Positions 44,391-55,399 of a stretch of DNA of 64,000 nt are shown here, piece by piece (the first letter of the stretch is position 1; each line of letters opens with the position of its first letter). The position numbers were made by a program, and so were the translations under genes. The DNA comes from Charina bottae (Eukaryota > Chordata > Lepidosauria > Squamata > Charinaidae). The stretch is from contig JALMGJ010000005.1 of assembly GCA_023362775.1 (NCBI GenBank), forward strand, positions 63,183,463-63,247,462, in the 5' to 3' direction. The notes below the pieces were generated by a model. The model saw nothing but the letters and a program-made list of their open reading frames with translations, did not search any database and had not been told where the DNA came from.

Positions 44391-44472
44391 TTAGTCGTTT
44401 CCGACTCTTCGTGACCTCATGGACCAGTCCACGCCAGAGCTTTCTGTCGGCCGTCACCATCCCCAGCTCCCC
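44391..44472 (-). mobile_element. Bov-B LINE terminal 3' fragment
   Basis: gtttattcgtttagtcgttt, gactcttcgtgacctcatgg and cggccgtcaccatccccagc mirror the end of the copy at 40500-40600. Strongly 5'-truncated. Confidence 0.85.
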
Positions 44473-44627
44473 AGTGGTTAGCAGATCAATAATATTACCT
44501 GTGCCAGTTTAAAATTGTGCAGGCCTTCAAGACAGATTTATTTATATTGATTAATATTTGCTGTTTGTTTGCAAATGTCCAGAATGTTTGATTATAAAAT
44601 AAGTATAATTTGATAGTTCCTGTTCCA

Positions 44628-44648
44628 GTTTTTTTTTTTTTTTTTTTG
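44628..44648. repeat. Poly-T tract
   Basis: About 20 T; it could be the A tail of a lost minus-strand retroelement. Confidence 0.8.
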
Positions 44649-44695
44649 CAAAAGTACAGTTATGCTGGAAAGATGTGAAAATCAAATTATTCAGT

Positions 44696-45105
44696 TAAAT
44701 TTTTATGGCTGCCCATCTCATTGTCATGACTCTGGGCAGCTAACAACATAACAGTAACAATAAATATGTAAACAGCAGCCAAGATTAAACACAAATAATA
44801 ATCAACAATCAGCTCATGGGGTCTGCCAAGTTCCTACCCCCACGCATGGTAATCTAGCCCTGTCTTCAAGGCCTTGCAAAAGGCCAACAGGATTGGGGCT
44901 AATATAATCTCTGAGGGGATGATGTTCCAAAGAGCAGGCATCACTGCATAAAAGGCTGTCTTTCTAGGTCCCGCCAGATGACACACTGTAATAAATGGGA
45001 CCCCTCGCATGCTTCTCCTACCAGATCTGATGGGACGGGTAGATATAATTGGGGAGAGGCAGTCTCTTAAATAACCCTTTCAGATAATGTGAAAACAACA
45101 GGTTA
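44696..45105 (-). mobile_element. L2/CR1-like LINE 3' fragment
   Basis: On this strand: atggctgcccatctcattgt at the terminal end, then aggccttgcaaaaggcc, tgatgttccaaagagcaggc and tctaggtcccgccagatgac. It parallels 24132-24560. Minus orientation. Confidence 0.65.
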
Positions 45106-45183
45106 AATTCTACAGTTTATGTTTAAATTTTAAAATAATTTCAAATACTTTTACCAGTATTGAAATATATGTGATAAAAATTT

Positions 45184-45653
45184 CTCACTCGCTGGATCGT
45201 CACCTTGTTGTGGTGAGTGGGCTTGTGTGTTCCCAATGAACCCTGTGAGCAAAGCCGTCGGGAGTCATGTACTCCTGGCAGGGTCACCCATGGCGGTAAG
45301 GTCCAGGGGGAGGAACCAGACAAAGAACGATCCAAGAAAGTCCTCAACGGCAGAACAGGCGGAAGATAACAAGGTGTATTGTTACAACGGCTGCGAAGGC
45401 GGATGAAGGCTGCAGCAGACAAAAGGTCACCAATCGTCATGGTATCCATGCCATTGGATTAGAGCCTTTTTCTGTGAAGGTTGTGTGCTGATCGTTGTGC
45501 ACCGATCTCCACACATAAAACAAATTCACGCACAGGCGTCTTCCAACCACACCAAACCCAAAACAACCAAAAGTCCCATGGCGATTGACGAATGGCAACG
45601 GGGGCAGGACTGTGAAATCCGGAAGCTCCTAGTCATGGATCAGCACATGGGCG
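45184..45653 (+). promoter_or_regulatory. LINE 5' leader (presumed internal promoter)
   Basis: GC-moderate leader between the target duplicate and the long frame, with a 72-codon upstream frame at 45485-45703. LINEs of this kind usually carry an internal promoter here; no motif was identified. Confidence 0.5.
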
Positions 45654-48600
45654 GTGGATACGGATTCAGTCGCCCTGACTCAAGGATCGAGGCAGTTGAG
45701 TAGTTCGGCAGCTGTATCCACGACTGAGCAGCCCTATTTAGGATCCACTCTGCTCACCCCATATGGGGAGGGGGCTAGAAAAGGTGCCCTAAACATAGTC
45801 TGCCTCATTTTCTCCCTGACTGGATTACCGCGACCAGTGGGGTCACCATCTAGCGGTCGTAAAAAACACATGAATTTTGGAACATGGAATATACGGACAC
45901 TGCAAGACAATATGGATAGTGAACGACCTGAACGTAGGACTGCCATTATTGCAAGGGAGCTGAGACGTTTTAATATTGATATAGCAGCACTCCAAGAAAC
46001 TCGAAGAGCAGGAGAAGGACAGTTGAAGGAAGAAAAAGGAGGTTATACCTTCTTTTGGAAAGGACTGCCTGAACAAGAACGACGAATACATGGGGTAGGC
46101 TTTGCTATCAAAAACGACATTGTGAAGCTCTTGTCAGAAGTTCCCACTGGGATTAACGAACGACTCTCAACTCTGCGAATAAAACTCGCCAAAAACCAAC
46201 AGGCAACTATCCTAAGTGCTTACGCACCAACACTAGATGCAGATGAGGATATCAAGGAAAAATTTTATACCCAGCTGGACACCATCTTATCAGAGATACC
46301 AAAGGAGGATAAAATTATCCTCCTGGGCGATTTCAATGCAAGAGTTGGGCGTGATTTTGATTTGTGGCCAGGGATCATTGGGAAAGAAGGAGTTGACAAC
46401 AGCAACACGAATGGAATCTTACTTCTGACTAAATGTGCAGAGCATAACCTTGTCATTACTAACACACTCTTTCGCCAGAAAAATAAATTTAAAACATCAT
46501 GGAAGCACCCACGGTCGAAGCACTGGCATCTTTTAGATTATGTAATTGTCCGTGCTAGAGATCGCCGTGATGTACTTCTCACCAGAGCCATGACGAGCGC
46601 CGATGACTGCTGGACAGACCATCGATTAATTCGATCCACGATGGCCATAAAGATTGTCCCTCATCGTAGGCTCCAAGGAAGAAAACCAAGGCGTAAAATG
46701 AATACACTGGCCCTTCAAGATCCTATTAAACGAGCTTGCTTTCAATCAACTCTCAAGGAACATCTGCCTATGGAACTTCCTGAAAATGTTGAGGAACACT
46801 GGATTAAATTGAAGACTTCTATCATTTCAGCCTGTGAACAAACTATCGGATACCAGACTAAGAGACATCAGGACTGGTTTGATGAGAACGATAGTGAGAT
46901 TGAACATATTATTGACAAGAAAAGGAAAGCCTTCCAGATATGGCAAAAAGATATTAACTGTGCCGTTAAGAAAAAAATCTACGCCAGTGCAAAGGCAGAA
47001 GTCCAAAGAAGAACTAGAGAACTTAAGAACATATGGTGGATAAAAAAAGCCCAAGAAACCCAACATTTTGCAGATGCTCATGATGCACGGGGCTTTTTTA
47101 ATGCCATAAAGGCCATCTATGGACCAACAAACCATGGTACAAATCCCTTACGCTCAGTAGATGGTGCTAAACTTCTAAAGGACAAAGAGTCTATTGCACT
47201 GCGCTGGAAAGAGCATTACTGCAATCTCCTTAATCGTCACTCTACTGTGGCTGACGAAGTCTTCTTGCAAATCCCGCAAAAACAAATAAGAAATGAGCTT
47301 GCAGTACCCCCTAGTTTGGAGGAAGTCAGTAAAGCCACTAAACAAATGAAAAATAACAAAGCTAGTGGACCTGATGGGATTCCTGCTGAAGTCTTTAAAG
47401 AAGGCGGGCCTGAACTTACACAACAACTTCATAAGCTCATCGAAAAAATCTGGATGAGGGAGGAGATTCCAGCAGACTTTAGGGATGCCATAATTATCAC
47501 TCTCTTTAAAAAGGGTGATAGAACAGACTGTGGAAACTACCGAGGCATCTCCCTTCTAGCCACAGCAGGCAAAATCCTGGCAAAGATCATCGCAAACCGT
47601 CTCCTATCTGTATCAGAAGACATCCTCCCTGAAACGCAAAATGGCTTCCGCCCTTCCAGAGGAACAGTGGATATGATCTTCACTGCACGACAGCTTCAAG
47701 AAAAATGCAAGGAGCAAAACCGCCCTCTGTACATGGCGTTTATTGATCTGACTAAAGCTTTTGATACTGTAAATCGTACTGCTCTCTGGACCATCCTTCT
47801 GAAAATCGGATGCCCTGATAAATTTGTGAACATCTTGCGGTTACTCCATGACGACATGATGGCAACAATCCTGAATAACAATGGCTCTCAAAGCGATCCA
47901 TTTAAAGTGGAATCCGGCGTTAAACAGGGATGTGTTATTGCTCCAACCTTATTCGCTATCTTCATCGCTATGATTATGCACCTTGTTGAAGAGAAACTTC
48001 CTACAGGTGTAGAAATTATATATCGAACAGATGGAAAGCTTTTTAATCTTAGTAGGCTGAAAGCAAAAAATAAGGTAACTGCAACTTCTGTTATAGAACT
48101 TCAATATGCTGATGATAACGTAGTCTGTGCACACTCCGAGGAAGATCTTCAAACTATCCTAAACATCTTTGCAGAAGCATATGAAAAACTCGGCCTCTCG
48201 ATTAACATTAAAAAAACCAAAGTGCTTTACCAGCAAGTTCGAACCAATCCCTCTGCAGCGCCATCAATCCAGCTTAAAGGTGTGTCACTAGAAAATGTCG
48301 ACCACTTTTCTTATCTCGGCAGCCATCTATCAACAAAAGCCGACATCGACGCTGAAATTCAGCATCGCCTGAGCTCTGCGAGTGTAGCTTTCTCCCGAAT
48401 GAAGCGTAGAGTGTTTGAGGATCGGGACATTCGCAGGGAGACCAAAATGCTTGTTTACAAAGCCATTGTACTACCAACCCTTCTGTACGCCTGTGAAACA
48501 TGGACCCTCTACAAACGCCACCTCCAACTTCTTGAAAGATTCCATCAACGCTGCCTCCGAAAAATTCTGCAAATTACTTGGGAAGATAGGCGGACTAATG

Positions 48601-49055
48601 TTAGCGTATTAGAAGAAGCGAAAACCACCAGCATTGAAACAATGATCATCCAACATCAACTTCGCTGGACCGGTCATGTTGTACGAATGCCTGACCATCG
48701 TCTTCCAAAGCAGCTACTTTACTCCCAACTTAAGAATGGAAAACGGAATATTGGTGGACAGCAAAAGAGATTCAAAGATACTCTCAAAGCTAATTTAAAA
48801 AAATGTAATATCAGCATTGAGAACTGGGAAGCCCTAACCCATGAGCGTTTCAATTGGAGGACAGCCTTTATTAATGGCGCTATGGACTTTGAAGAAGCAC
48901 GAGTACAGGGCGAAAAGGAGAAGAGAGCTAAAAGGAAGGCACGTCAGGCAAACCCTCATCATGACCGTCTCCCACCCGGAAACCTATGCCCTCATTGTGG
49001 GAGGTTGTGCGGATCCAGAATTGGCCTTTATAGCCACTTACGGACTCACCGTTAA
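45654..49055 (+). CDS. LINE polyprotein: endonuclease, reverse transcriptase, C2H2 finger (uninterrupted)
   Basis: 1133 codons with no break. Homology begins at FGTWNIRTL (residues 75-83), so Met73 (45870) is a likely start; the first 72 residues are probably leader. Endonuclease motifs: N79, QETR (114-117), GDFNAR (225-230), DYV (295-297), TDHR (321-324). Reverse transcriptase: KASGPDGIPAEVF (569-581), NGFRPSRG (663-670), motif A FIDLTKAFD (696-704), motif B GVKQGC (755-760), motif C YADD (818-821), motif D LGLSINIKKTK (846-856). The last 25 residues hold CPHC-x12-H-x3-H, a zinc-finger pattern. All catalytic residues I can check are present. The protein would nick target DNA and copy its own RNA there. 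It is not a host gene. Confidence 0.88.
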   Translation: MDTDSVALTQGSRQLSSSAAVSTTEQPYLGSTLLTPYGEGARKGALNIVCLIFSLTGLPRPVGSPSSGRKKHMNFGTWNIRTLQDNMDSERPERRTAIIARELRRFNIDIAALQETRRAGEGQLKEEKGGYTFFWKGLPEQERRIHGVGFAIKNDIVKLLSEVPTGINERLSTLRIKLAKNQQATILSAYAPTLDADEDIKEKFYTQLDTILSEIPKEDKIILLGDFNARVGRDFDLWPGIIGKEGVDNSNTNGILLLTKCAEHNLVITNTLFRQKNKFKTSWKHPRSKHWHLLDYVIVRARDRRDVLLTRAMTSADDCWTDHRLIRSTMAIKIVPHRRLQGRKPRRKMNTLALQDPIKRACFQSTLKEHLPMELPENVEEHWIKLKTSIISACEQTIGYQTKRHQDWFDENDSEIEHIIDKKRKAFQIWQKDINCAVKKKIYASAKAEVQRRTRELKNIWWIKKAQETQHFADAHDARGFFNAIKAIYGPTNHGTNPLRSVDGAKLLKDKESIALRWKEHYCNLLNRHSTVADEVFLQIPQKQIRNELAVPPSLEEVSKATKQMKNNKASGPDGIPAEVFKEGGPELTQQLHKLIEKIWMREEIPADFRDAIIITLFKKGDRTDCGNYRGISLLATAGKILAKIIANRLLSVSEDILPETQNGFRPSRGTVDMIFTARQLQEKCKEQNRPLYMAFIDLTKAFDTVNRTALWTILLKIGCPDKFVNILRLLHDDMMATILNNNGSQSDPFKVESGVKQGCVIAPTLFAIFIAMIMHLVEEKLPTGVEIIYRTDGKLFNLSRLKAKNKVTATSVIELQYADDNVVCAHSEEDLQTILNIFAEAYEKLGLSINIKKTKVLYQQVRTNPSAAPSIQLKGVSLENVDHFSYLGSHLSTKADIDAEIQHRLSSASVAFSRMKRRVFEDRDIRRETKMLVYKAIVLPTLLYACETWTLYKRHLQLLERFHQRCLRKILQITWEDRRTNVSVLEEAKTTSIETMIIQHQLRWTGHVVRMPDHRLPKQLLYSQLKNGKRNIGGQQKRFKDTLKANLKKCNISIENWEALTHERFNWRTAFINGAMDFEEARVQGEKEKRAKRKARQANPHHDRLPPGNLCPHCGRLCGSRIGLYSHLRTHR

Positions 49056-49115
49056 AATTTTACCTTTGGAAGACAATCTTACTCGGCTACGAGTGATCGC
49101 CAATGATAAAAATTT

Positions 49116-51169
49116 GTGTATCTTTTAAAGGACATGCATTTAATGGAAAATCAGTGAAAGGGATGTAGTCATGTTTTGGATTTATGGCACTACGTGGAAC
49201 TGTGCCTGATAAAATTTTCTATTAATTTAGCTAGTTTTGTTCTTTCCTTGAAATAAAGCTTTTCGGGCTGATAATACATAGTATTCTGGAAAGCTAGAGA
49301 AATGAGAATTTATTGGCTCTGAAATCACTGGGGCGGTGTTTAGACAATGAAAGATAATGTTGCAGTATTTTATTATAAGCCATAAGTTTCTGATTAGGCA
49401 GAAAACACATAGAGGATGAAAATAGAAGTACAGATAAGGATAATTTTAGATGGTGTGCTAGATTAAAACAACAACAACAAAAGCAAATTGGTTAGTTTAA
49501 CTCATAGTGGATTGGAATACTTGGAGAATATGGTTCCTCTTTATCCAGGGCAGGAATCCTTTGTTCAGTATTGTTCAGCTCATACAAAAGCAATATAGCT
49601 GTGTACCCGTAAGAAAAACAAGCCAAATTAGAACAATACTTTTAGTAGGCCATTTCAAGGTCACAACATAATGTACAAGATAGCCAATTACGCCCTCCTT
49701 TCTCCTGCTACTATTTTGAGCCCATCTGATTATCACAGTAATAGAACAAAGCTAAAAGATCTGTGAGAAGAATGAGTTGCAGGTTAAATTGTCTATTGTT
49801 TTACAGTTAGATATTCTGTGTCCTGTTATATGGGGAAATGGAGTTAGAATATTCTCTACTTTTAGAACAGGCAATACCATATTTTTTTATTACCATGTGC
49901 TTAGCCATTTTCCATGTTTCACTTGATTATCAAAATTAGAATTACATTTAAAGGAGACCAATTATAAAATATGTTTAGCACTTGCAGTGTATCAGTAAAA
50001 GGCTTGCCTGATGGCTGCCTTAAAGTAAGTACTTTTAAGTACTTTGAGGCATTCCTATTTTAATTCTGGATTCATTATATTTTATTTAAAGTATACTCTC
50101 ATTGTAAATTAACAAATAAATGCATATTCACTCTGTAGCTTTTCAGCCCAAATTACTATTCTTAATAATCAAAGTAGAAAATTGACCATTAGACATAAGA
50201 TACTTGAATGAATAGATTCATCAGTATATATGATTAAAACTGCCAATGACCATGGAACCTGTTACTATAATATGTACATATTATTACTATGATATGAGAT
50301 AGCATTGTATGAGATATTTCAGAAGATTATGAACACATTTAATATGCATTGGGGAGCACTTGTTTTCAAATTAATATGTAGGAAGTTAACAGATTGAGAA
50401 AAGAGGAAGCATAGTTAACTTTCTTTTCTATAGGAAAATAGTATTTTTCATTGGGGAACATATTGCATAATATGTTGATAAGGGTTGATATTTGATTCAT
50501 TGAGTGTGTGTATTGGCTTTTATTTGCTATCCGACTATTAAATTATTTGCTTTCTGAATTCAGAGGTATCTTAACCAACATGCAACATATTGTGTGTTAT
50601 TAATAACTAGGTACAGTAAACACTTGACTGACTCCTGTGTGATAACTTTTTCTAACATAAATCTCAGTATACAATACAGATTTTGTGTTCCTGATTTTCT
50701 GGTAAGGAAGCTTTTGTCAAAAGAATTATGTATCCATGGGCAACCACTAACTTGAAAGAGAGAAAAAAAAGGAAGGGTCTTGAGTTCTTCACAGCTTTTC
50801 ATATTGTTGATATGTACTATGCTTGTTAAAACTGGATCTTGCAAAATTCAAAATAGGAAACAGATTTTTAAGAAATAGAAACTAGAAATGGTTGAAGATG
50901 GGACAATTCAGACTGTGATATGGGAAACAATATAAACAGGATGCAATTTATATTCACAATTAGAGTGAAGTGCTGTGTTATGAAAACTTTAGCAATATTT
51001 GATGTTGTGTTTTAGCAATCTTTACACTCTAATAGACAGGATTGGAACATATTTCTCTCTGAAGAAGTAAGTTCATAGACTGGACATATTTCTAGATGTT
51101 CTTTAAAAATTATCACTAATATATGTTTAGAACTCTAATAGTTAATGGAATTTTAAGGAAAATGGAAAT
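49116..51169. other. Intron-like DNA, nothing recognised
   Basis: 2 kb of AT-rich sequence between the two full-length LINEs. No exon or old repeat could be assigned. Confidence 0.45.
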
Positions 51170-51262
51170 TGTGCTCTTATTTGTTCAGTCGTTTAGTCGT
51201 GTCCGACTCTTCGTGACCTCATGGACCATAGCACGCCAGGCCTTCCTGTCCTCCACTGTCTC

Positions 51263-52840
51263 TCAGAGTTTACTCAAATTCATGTTCATTACATCGGTGA
51301 TGCTATCTAACCATCTCATCCTCTGCCGTCCCCTTCTCCTTTTGCCTTCAGTCTTTCCCAGCATCAGGGTCTTTTCCAGTGAGTCCTCTCTTCGCATTAG
51401 GTGGCCAAAGTATTTGAGCTTCAGCTTCAGCATCTGTCCTTCCAATGAGCAGTCAGGGTTGATTTCCTTTAGGATTGACTGGTTTGACCTCCTTGCAGTC
51501 CAAGGGACTCTCAAGAGTCTTCTCCAGCACCACAGTTCGAAAGCATCAATTCTTCGGCGCTCAGCCTTCCTTATGGTCCAACTCTCACAGCCATACATTA
51601 CTACTGGAAAAACCATAGCTTTAACTATACGGACCTTTGTCGGCAAGGTGATGTCTCTGCTTTTTAATATGCTGTCTAGGTTTGCCATAGCTTTCCTCCC
51701 AAGGAGCAAGCGTCTTTTAATTTCATGGCTGCAGTCACCGTCTGCGGTGATCTTGGAGCCCAAGAAAATAAAATCTGTCACTGCTTCCATTTCTTCCCCT
51801 TCTATTTGCCAGGAAGTGATGGGACCAGATGCCATGATCTGGGTTTTTTTAATGTTGAGTTTCAAGCCAGCTTTTGCACTCTCCTCTTTCACCCTCATCA
51901 AGAGGCTCTTTAGTTCCTCTTCACTTTCTGCCATTAGGGTGGTATCGTCTGCATATCTGAGGTTGTTGATATTTCTCCCAGCAATCTTAACTCCGGCTTG
52001 TGATTCATCCAGCCCGGCATTTCTCATGATGTACTCTGCATATAGGTTAAATAAGCAGGGTGATAATATACAGCCTTGTCGTACTCCTTTCCCAATTTTG
52101 AACCAGTCGGTTGTTCCATGTCCGGTTCTAACTGTTGCTTCTTGACCCGCATACAGGTTTCTCAGGAGACAGGTAAGGTGGTCTGGTACTCCCATCTCTT
52201 TAAGACTTTGCCACAGTTTGTTGTGATCCAAACAATCAAAGGCTTTAGCGTAGTCAATGAAGCAGAAGTAGATGTTTTTCTGGAACTCTCTTGCTTTTTC
52301 CATGATCCAGCGAATGTTGGCAATCTGATCTCTAGTTTCTCTGCCTCTTCGAAACCCAGCTTGCACTTCTGGTAGTTCTCGGTTCACATACTGCTGAAGC
52401 CTAGCTTGTAGGATTTTGAGCATAACCTTGCTAGCATGTGAAATGAGCGCAATTGTACGGTAGTTTGAACATTCTTTGGCATTGCCTTTCTTTGGAATTG
52501 GAACGTAAACTGACCTTTTCCAATCCTGTGGCCACTGTTGAGTTTTCCAAATTTGTTGGCATATTGAGTGCAGCACTTTAACAGCATCATCTTTTAGGAT
52601 TTTAAATACCTCAGCTGGGATACTGTCTTCTCCGCTAGCTTTGTTGTTAGTAATGCTTCCTAAGGCCCACTTGACTTCACTCTCTAGGATATCCGGCTCA
52701 AGGTCAGTGACCACACCATCGTATTTATCAGGGATATTAAGATCTTTCTTGTATAGTTCTTCTGTGTATTCTTGCCACCTCTTCTTAATCTCTTCTGCTT
52801 CTGTTAGGTCCCTGCCTTTTTTGTCCTTTATCATGCCCAT
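51263..52840 (-). CDS. Bov-B ORF, reverse transcriptase half (after the TAG)
   Basis: 525 codons in frame with the upstream half. Reverse transcriptase motifs: NNKASGEDSIPAEVFK (65-80), YRTIALISH, AGFRRGRETRDQI (161-173), motif A FIDYAKAFD (194-202), motif B GVRQGC (252-257), motif C YADD (296-299). The C-terminal region typical of Bov-B follows (CESWTIRKAERRR, YFGHLMRRED). All active-site residues are present. Only the stop at 52841 prevents a single protein of about 1000 residues; I note the position without restoring it. Confidence 0.9.
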   Translation of the reverse strand: MGMIKDKKGRDLTEAEEIKKRWQEYTEELYKKDLNIPDKYDGVVTDLEPDILESEVKWALGSITNNKASGEDSIPAEVFKILKDDAVKVLHSICQQIWKTQQWPQDWKRSVYVPIPKKGNAKECSNYRTIALISHASKVMLKILQARLQQYVNRELPEVQAGFRRGRETRDQIANIRWIMEKAREFQKNIYFCFIDYAKAFDCLDHNKLWQSLKEMGVPDHLTCLLRNLYAGQEATVRTGHGTTDWFKIGKGVRQGCILSPCLFNLYAEYIMRNAGLDESQAGVKIAGRNINNLRYADDTTLMAESEEELKSLLMRVKEESAKAGLKLNIKKTQIMASGPITSWQIEGEEMEAVTDFIFLGSKITADGDCSHEIKRRLLLGRKAMANLDSILKSRDITLPTKVRIVKAMVFPVVMYGCESWTIRKAERRRIDAFELWCWRRLLRVPWTARRSNQSILKEINPDCSLEGQMLKLKLKYFGHLMRREDSLEKTLMLGKTEGKRRRGRQRMRWLDSITDVMNMNLSKL

Positions 52841-54274
52841 CTATGCACAAAACGTTCCCTTGATATCTCCGATTTTCTTGAAGAGATCTCTAGTCTTCCC
52901 CATTCTATTGTTTTCTTCGATTTCTTTGCATTGTTCATTTAAGAAGGCCTTCTTATCTCTCCTTGCTATTCTCTGGAATTCTGCATTCAGTTGTTTATAT
53001 CTGTCCCTTTCTCCCTTGACTTTTGCTTCCCTTCTTTCCTCAGCTATTTGTAAAGCCTCATTAGTCAGCCACTTTGCTTTCTTGCATTTCTTTTTCTTTG
53101 GGATGGTTTTAGTTGCTGCCTCCTGTACAATGTTACGAACCTCCATCCATAGTTCTTCAGGCACTCTGTCTACCAGGTCTAATCCTTTAAATCTATTCCT
53201 CACCTCCACTGTATATTCATAAGGGATATGATTTAGGTCATACCTGATTGGTCTAGTGGTTTTCTCTACGTTCTTCAATTTAAGCCTAAATTTTGCGATA
53301 AGAAGCTCATGATCTGAGCCACAGTCAGCTCCAGGTCTTGTTTTTGCTGATTGTATAGAGCTTCTCCATCTTTGGCTGCAAAGTATATAATCAATCTGAT
53401 TTCGGTATTGACCATCTGGTGATGTCCATGTGTAGAGTCGTCTCTTGTGTTGTTGGAAAAGAGTGTTTGCTATGACCAGCGTGTTCTCTTGACAAAACTC
53501 TATTAGCCTTTGCCCTGCTTCATTTTGAACTCCGAGGCCGAACTTGCCTGTTATTCCGGTTATTTTTTGACTTCCTACTTTAGCATTCCAGTCCCCTATG
53601 ATGAAAAGGACATCTTTTTTTGGTGTTAGTTCTAGAAGGTGTTGTAGGTCTTCATAGAACTGGTCAACTTCAGCTTCTTCGGCATCAGTGGTTGGGGCAT
53701 AGACTTGGATCACTGTGATGTTGAATGGTTTGCCTTGGATTCGAACTGAAAGCATTCTGTCGTTTTTGAGGTTGTACCCCAGTACTGCCTTTCCCACTCT
53801 TTTATTGACTATGAGAGCTACTCCATTTCTTCTAAGGGATTCTTGCCCACAGTAGTATATATAATGGTCTCCTGAATTAAATTTGCCCATTCCTGTCCAT
53901 TTTAGTTCGCTGATTCCCAAGATGTCGATGTTCAATCTTGTCATCTCATGTTTGACCACATCCAGCTTACCTTGATTCATAGATCTTACATTCCAGGTTC
54001 CTATGCAATATTGTTCTTTACAGCATCGGACTTTCCTTCCACTTCCAGACACATCCACAACTGAGCGTCCTTTCGGCTTTGGCCCAGCCGCTTCACTCTT
54101 TCTGGAGCTACTCGGAATTGCCCTCCGCTCTTCCCCAGTAGCATTTTGGACACCTTCCGACCTGAGGGGCTCATCTTCCGGCGTCATATCTTTTAGCCTT
54201 TTGATCCTGTACATGGGTTTTCTTGGCAAGGATACTGGAGTGGTTTGCCATTCCCTCCTCCAGTTTTGGACCAC
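52841..54274 (-). CDS. Bov-B ORF, endonuclease half (ends at premature TAG)
   Basis: 477 residues. Apurinic-type endonuclease with GTWNVR (92-97), SELKW with E123, GDWNAKVGS (227-235), NQIDYILCSQRW and SDHELLI. The linker region follows (NRFKGLDLVDRVPEELW). It stops at TAG (52843-52841), where the family normally reads on. The next codon begins the second open frame in the same phase. It would give a nicking enzyme without reverse transcriptase unless the stop is read through. Confidence 0.9.
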   Translation of the reverse strand: MVQNWRREWQTTPVSLPRKPMYRIKRLKDMTPEDEPLRSEGVQNATGEERRAIPSSSRKSEAAGPKPKGRSVVDVSGSGRKVRCCKEQYCIGTWNVRSMNQGKLDVVKHEMTRLNIDILGISELKWTGMGKFNSGDHYIYYCGQESLRRNGVALIVNKRVGKAVLGYNLKNDRMLSVRIQGKPFNITVIQVYAPTTDAEEAEVDQFYEDLQHLLELTPKKDVLFIIGDWNAKVGSQKITGITGKFGLGVQNEAGQRLIEFCQENTLVIANTLFQQHKRRLYTWTSPDGQYRNQIDYILCSQRWRSSIQSAKTRPGADCGSDHELLIAKFRLKLKNVEKTTRPIRYDLNHIPYEYTVEVRNRFKGLDLVDRVPEELWMEVRNIVQEAATKTIPKKKKCKKAKWLTNEALQIAEERREAKVKGERDRYKQLNAEFQRIARRDKKAFLNEQCKEIEENNRMGKTRDLFKKIGDIKGTFCA

Positions 54275-54385
54275 GTTTTGACAGAACTCTCCGTCATTAC
54301 CTGTTCTTCTTGACCTGACTTCATTGAGTTACGCAAGCCTCTTCGCCACGACAAGGCAGTGATCCATGAAGGGGTGTGCTCATAT

Positions 54386-55381
54386 ATCTATCCTTATATA
54401 TTTTGGATTAGTATCACTGTATTCATCTTTTTAGAAGGAATCTTGTTGTTATAATAGTGGATCCTTTAACATACTGTGTAATGCCATAAAATATATTATT
54501 AATTTGGCACAGATATTGTGCAACGATATCTCTGAAGAATTAAATCATGTCATTCTTATGAATGCAATATCTAAGTTATAGTATTAACTTGGGGAGTGAA
54601 AGCTGTTTTGAATCTGAAACATTCTGAGTTCGAAATGCTTCATCTTAAACTCTGGATAGTTGTTTCAACTATTCTGGTAGAGTTTTGAAATTCCAGTCAA
54701 GAAACTCGAAGTGATTCTTCAAATTGAAAATAAAATCAAACTGATGTCTGAAAAAGACTGGTGCTTTTATTTGGGTTTTGGACATGAAAAATACAAACTT
54801 AAAGATTACGCCTTAATAATAGCTGATAAACTAGCACATCAGAGAAGAGAGGGACTTGGATCTACGTAGGATCAACTGGAAATAGTGTCCATAATACCAT
54901 TACGTTCAAGATGCTTATAAAGTGGGCAATTCTAAAAAGTCCAGTGCAATTATGTTTGACTTTTAAAGAGGAATTTTAAAAAGTGGTTTAGTTTTTTTAA
55001 AAAAGTTTAAAGATAAAATTAAGAGGATCAAATCTAGGTTGCAAGAAAATATTAAAACAACATATTATTTAAATATATTTGGAACAAGAAACTGACTCTG
55101 GAAGTTGTTGGATAACTAATATGCTATACGGAGGTAGAAAAATTTCAGAGAAATGCTTTATTTCAGCAATGTATTGAAATTAATTGAGGTCAGTAGAGAT
55201 AACAAGAAATTAAATGATAAATCTAATTAACAACTTTAAAATAAATACATTCTTGAGTACAGCTGGTATCCACCTGAAAATTCTTGGTATTCTAACTAAC
55301 ATTCTAGAATTTTTGAGGATGTCAATAAACATGTAAATAGGCAAGCTCCAACAGACAATCAGATGGGAATTAAGTGCAAGG
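54386..55381. other. Intron-like DNA, nothing recognised
   Basis: AT-rich. Parts of 54980-56560 look like a very old LINE by their A-rich coding-like texture, but no motif supports a call. Confidence 0.4.
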
Positions 55382-55399
55382 TATCTATGGAATATTGGC

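Larger units (their letters stand above)
45184..49103 (+). mobile_element. Complete RTE-superfamily LINE with intact ORF
   Basis: Direct repeats tgataaaaattt flank it at 45172-45183 and 49104-49115. A 470-690 bp 5' leader (ctcactcgctggatcgtcac onward) precedes one long open frame that encodes endonuclease, reverse transcriptase and a C-terminal zinc finger. A short (about 45 bp) 3' untranslated region follows. The short 3' end, single ORF and domain order fit RTE-group elements, but the protein is clearly not Bov-B. An exact clade (for example RTE-X or Proto2) cannot be fixed by eye. The lack of any stop or shift suggests a young insertion. Confidence 0.85.
51181..54374 (-). mobile_element. 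Bov-B LINE, near full length, minus strand
   Basis: It begins on the right at about 54374 (cttcatggatcactgccttg in sense) and ends at 51181 with the actgaacaa tail. Near-perfect direct repeats tgtgctcttat (51170-51180) and tgtgctcatat (54375-54385) flank it. The length of 3.2 kb is that of full Bov-B. One premature TAG splits an otherwise open frame. It is nearly identical to the fragment at 13492-14138, so both are recent. Confidence 0.92.
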
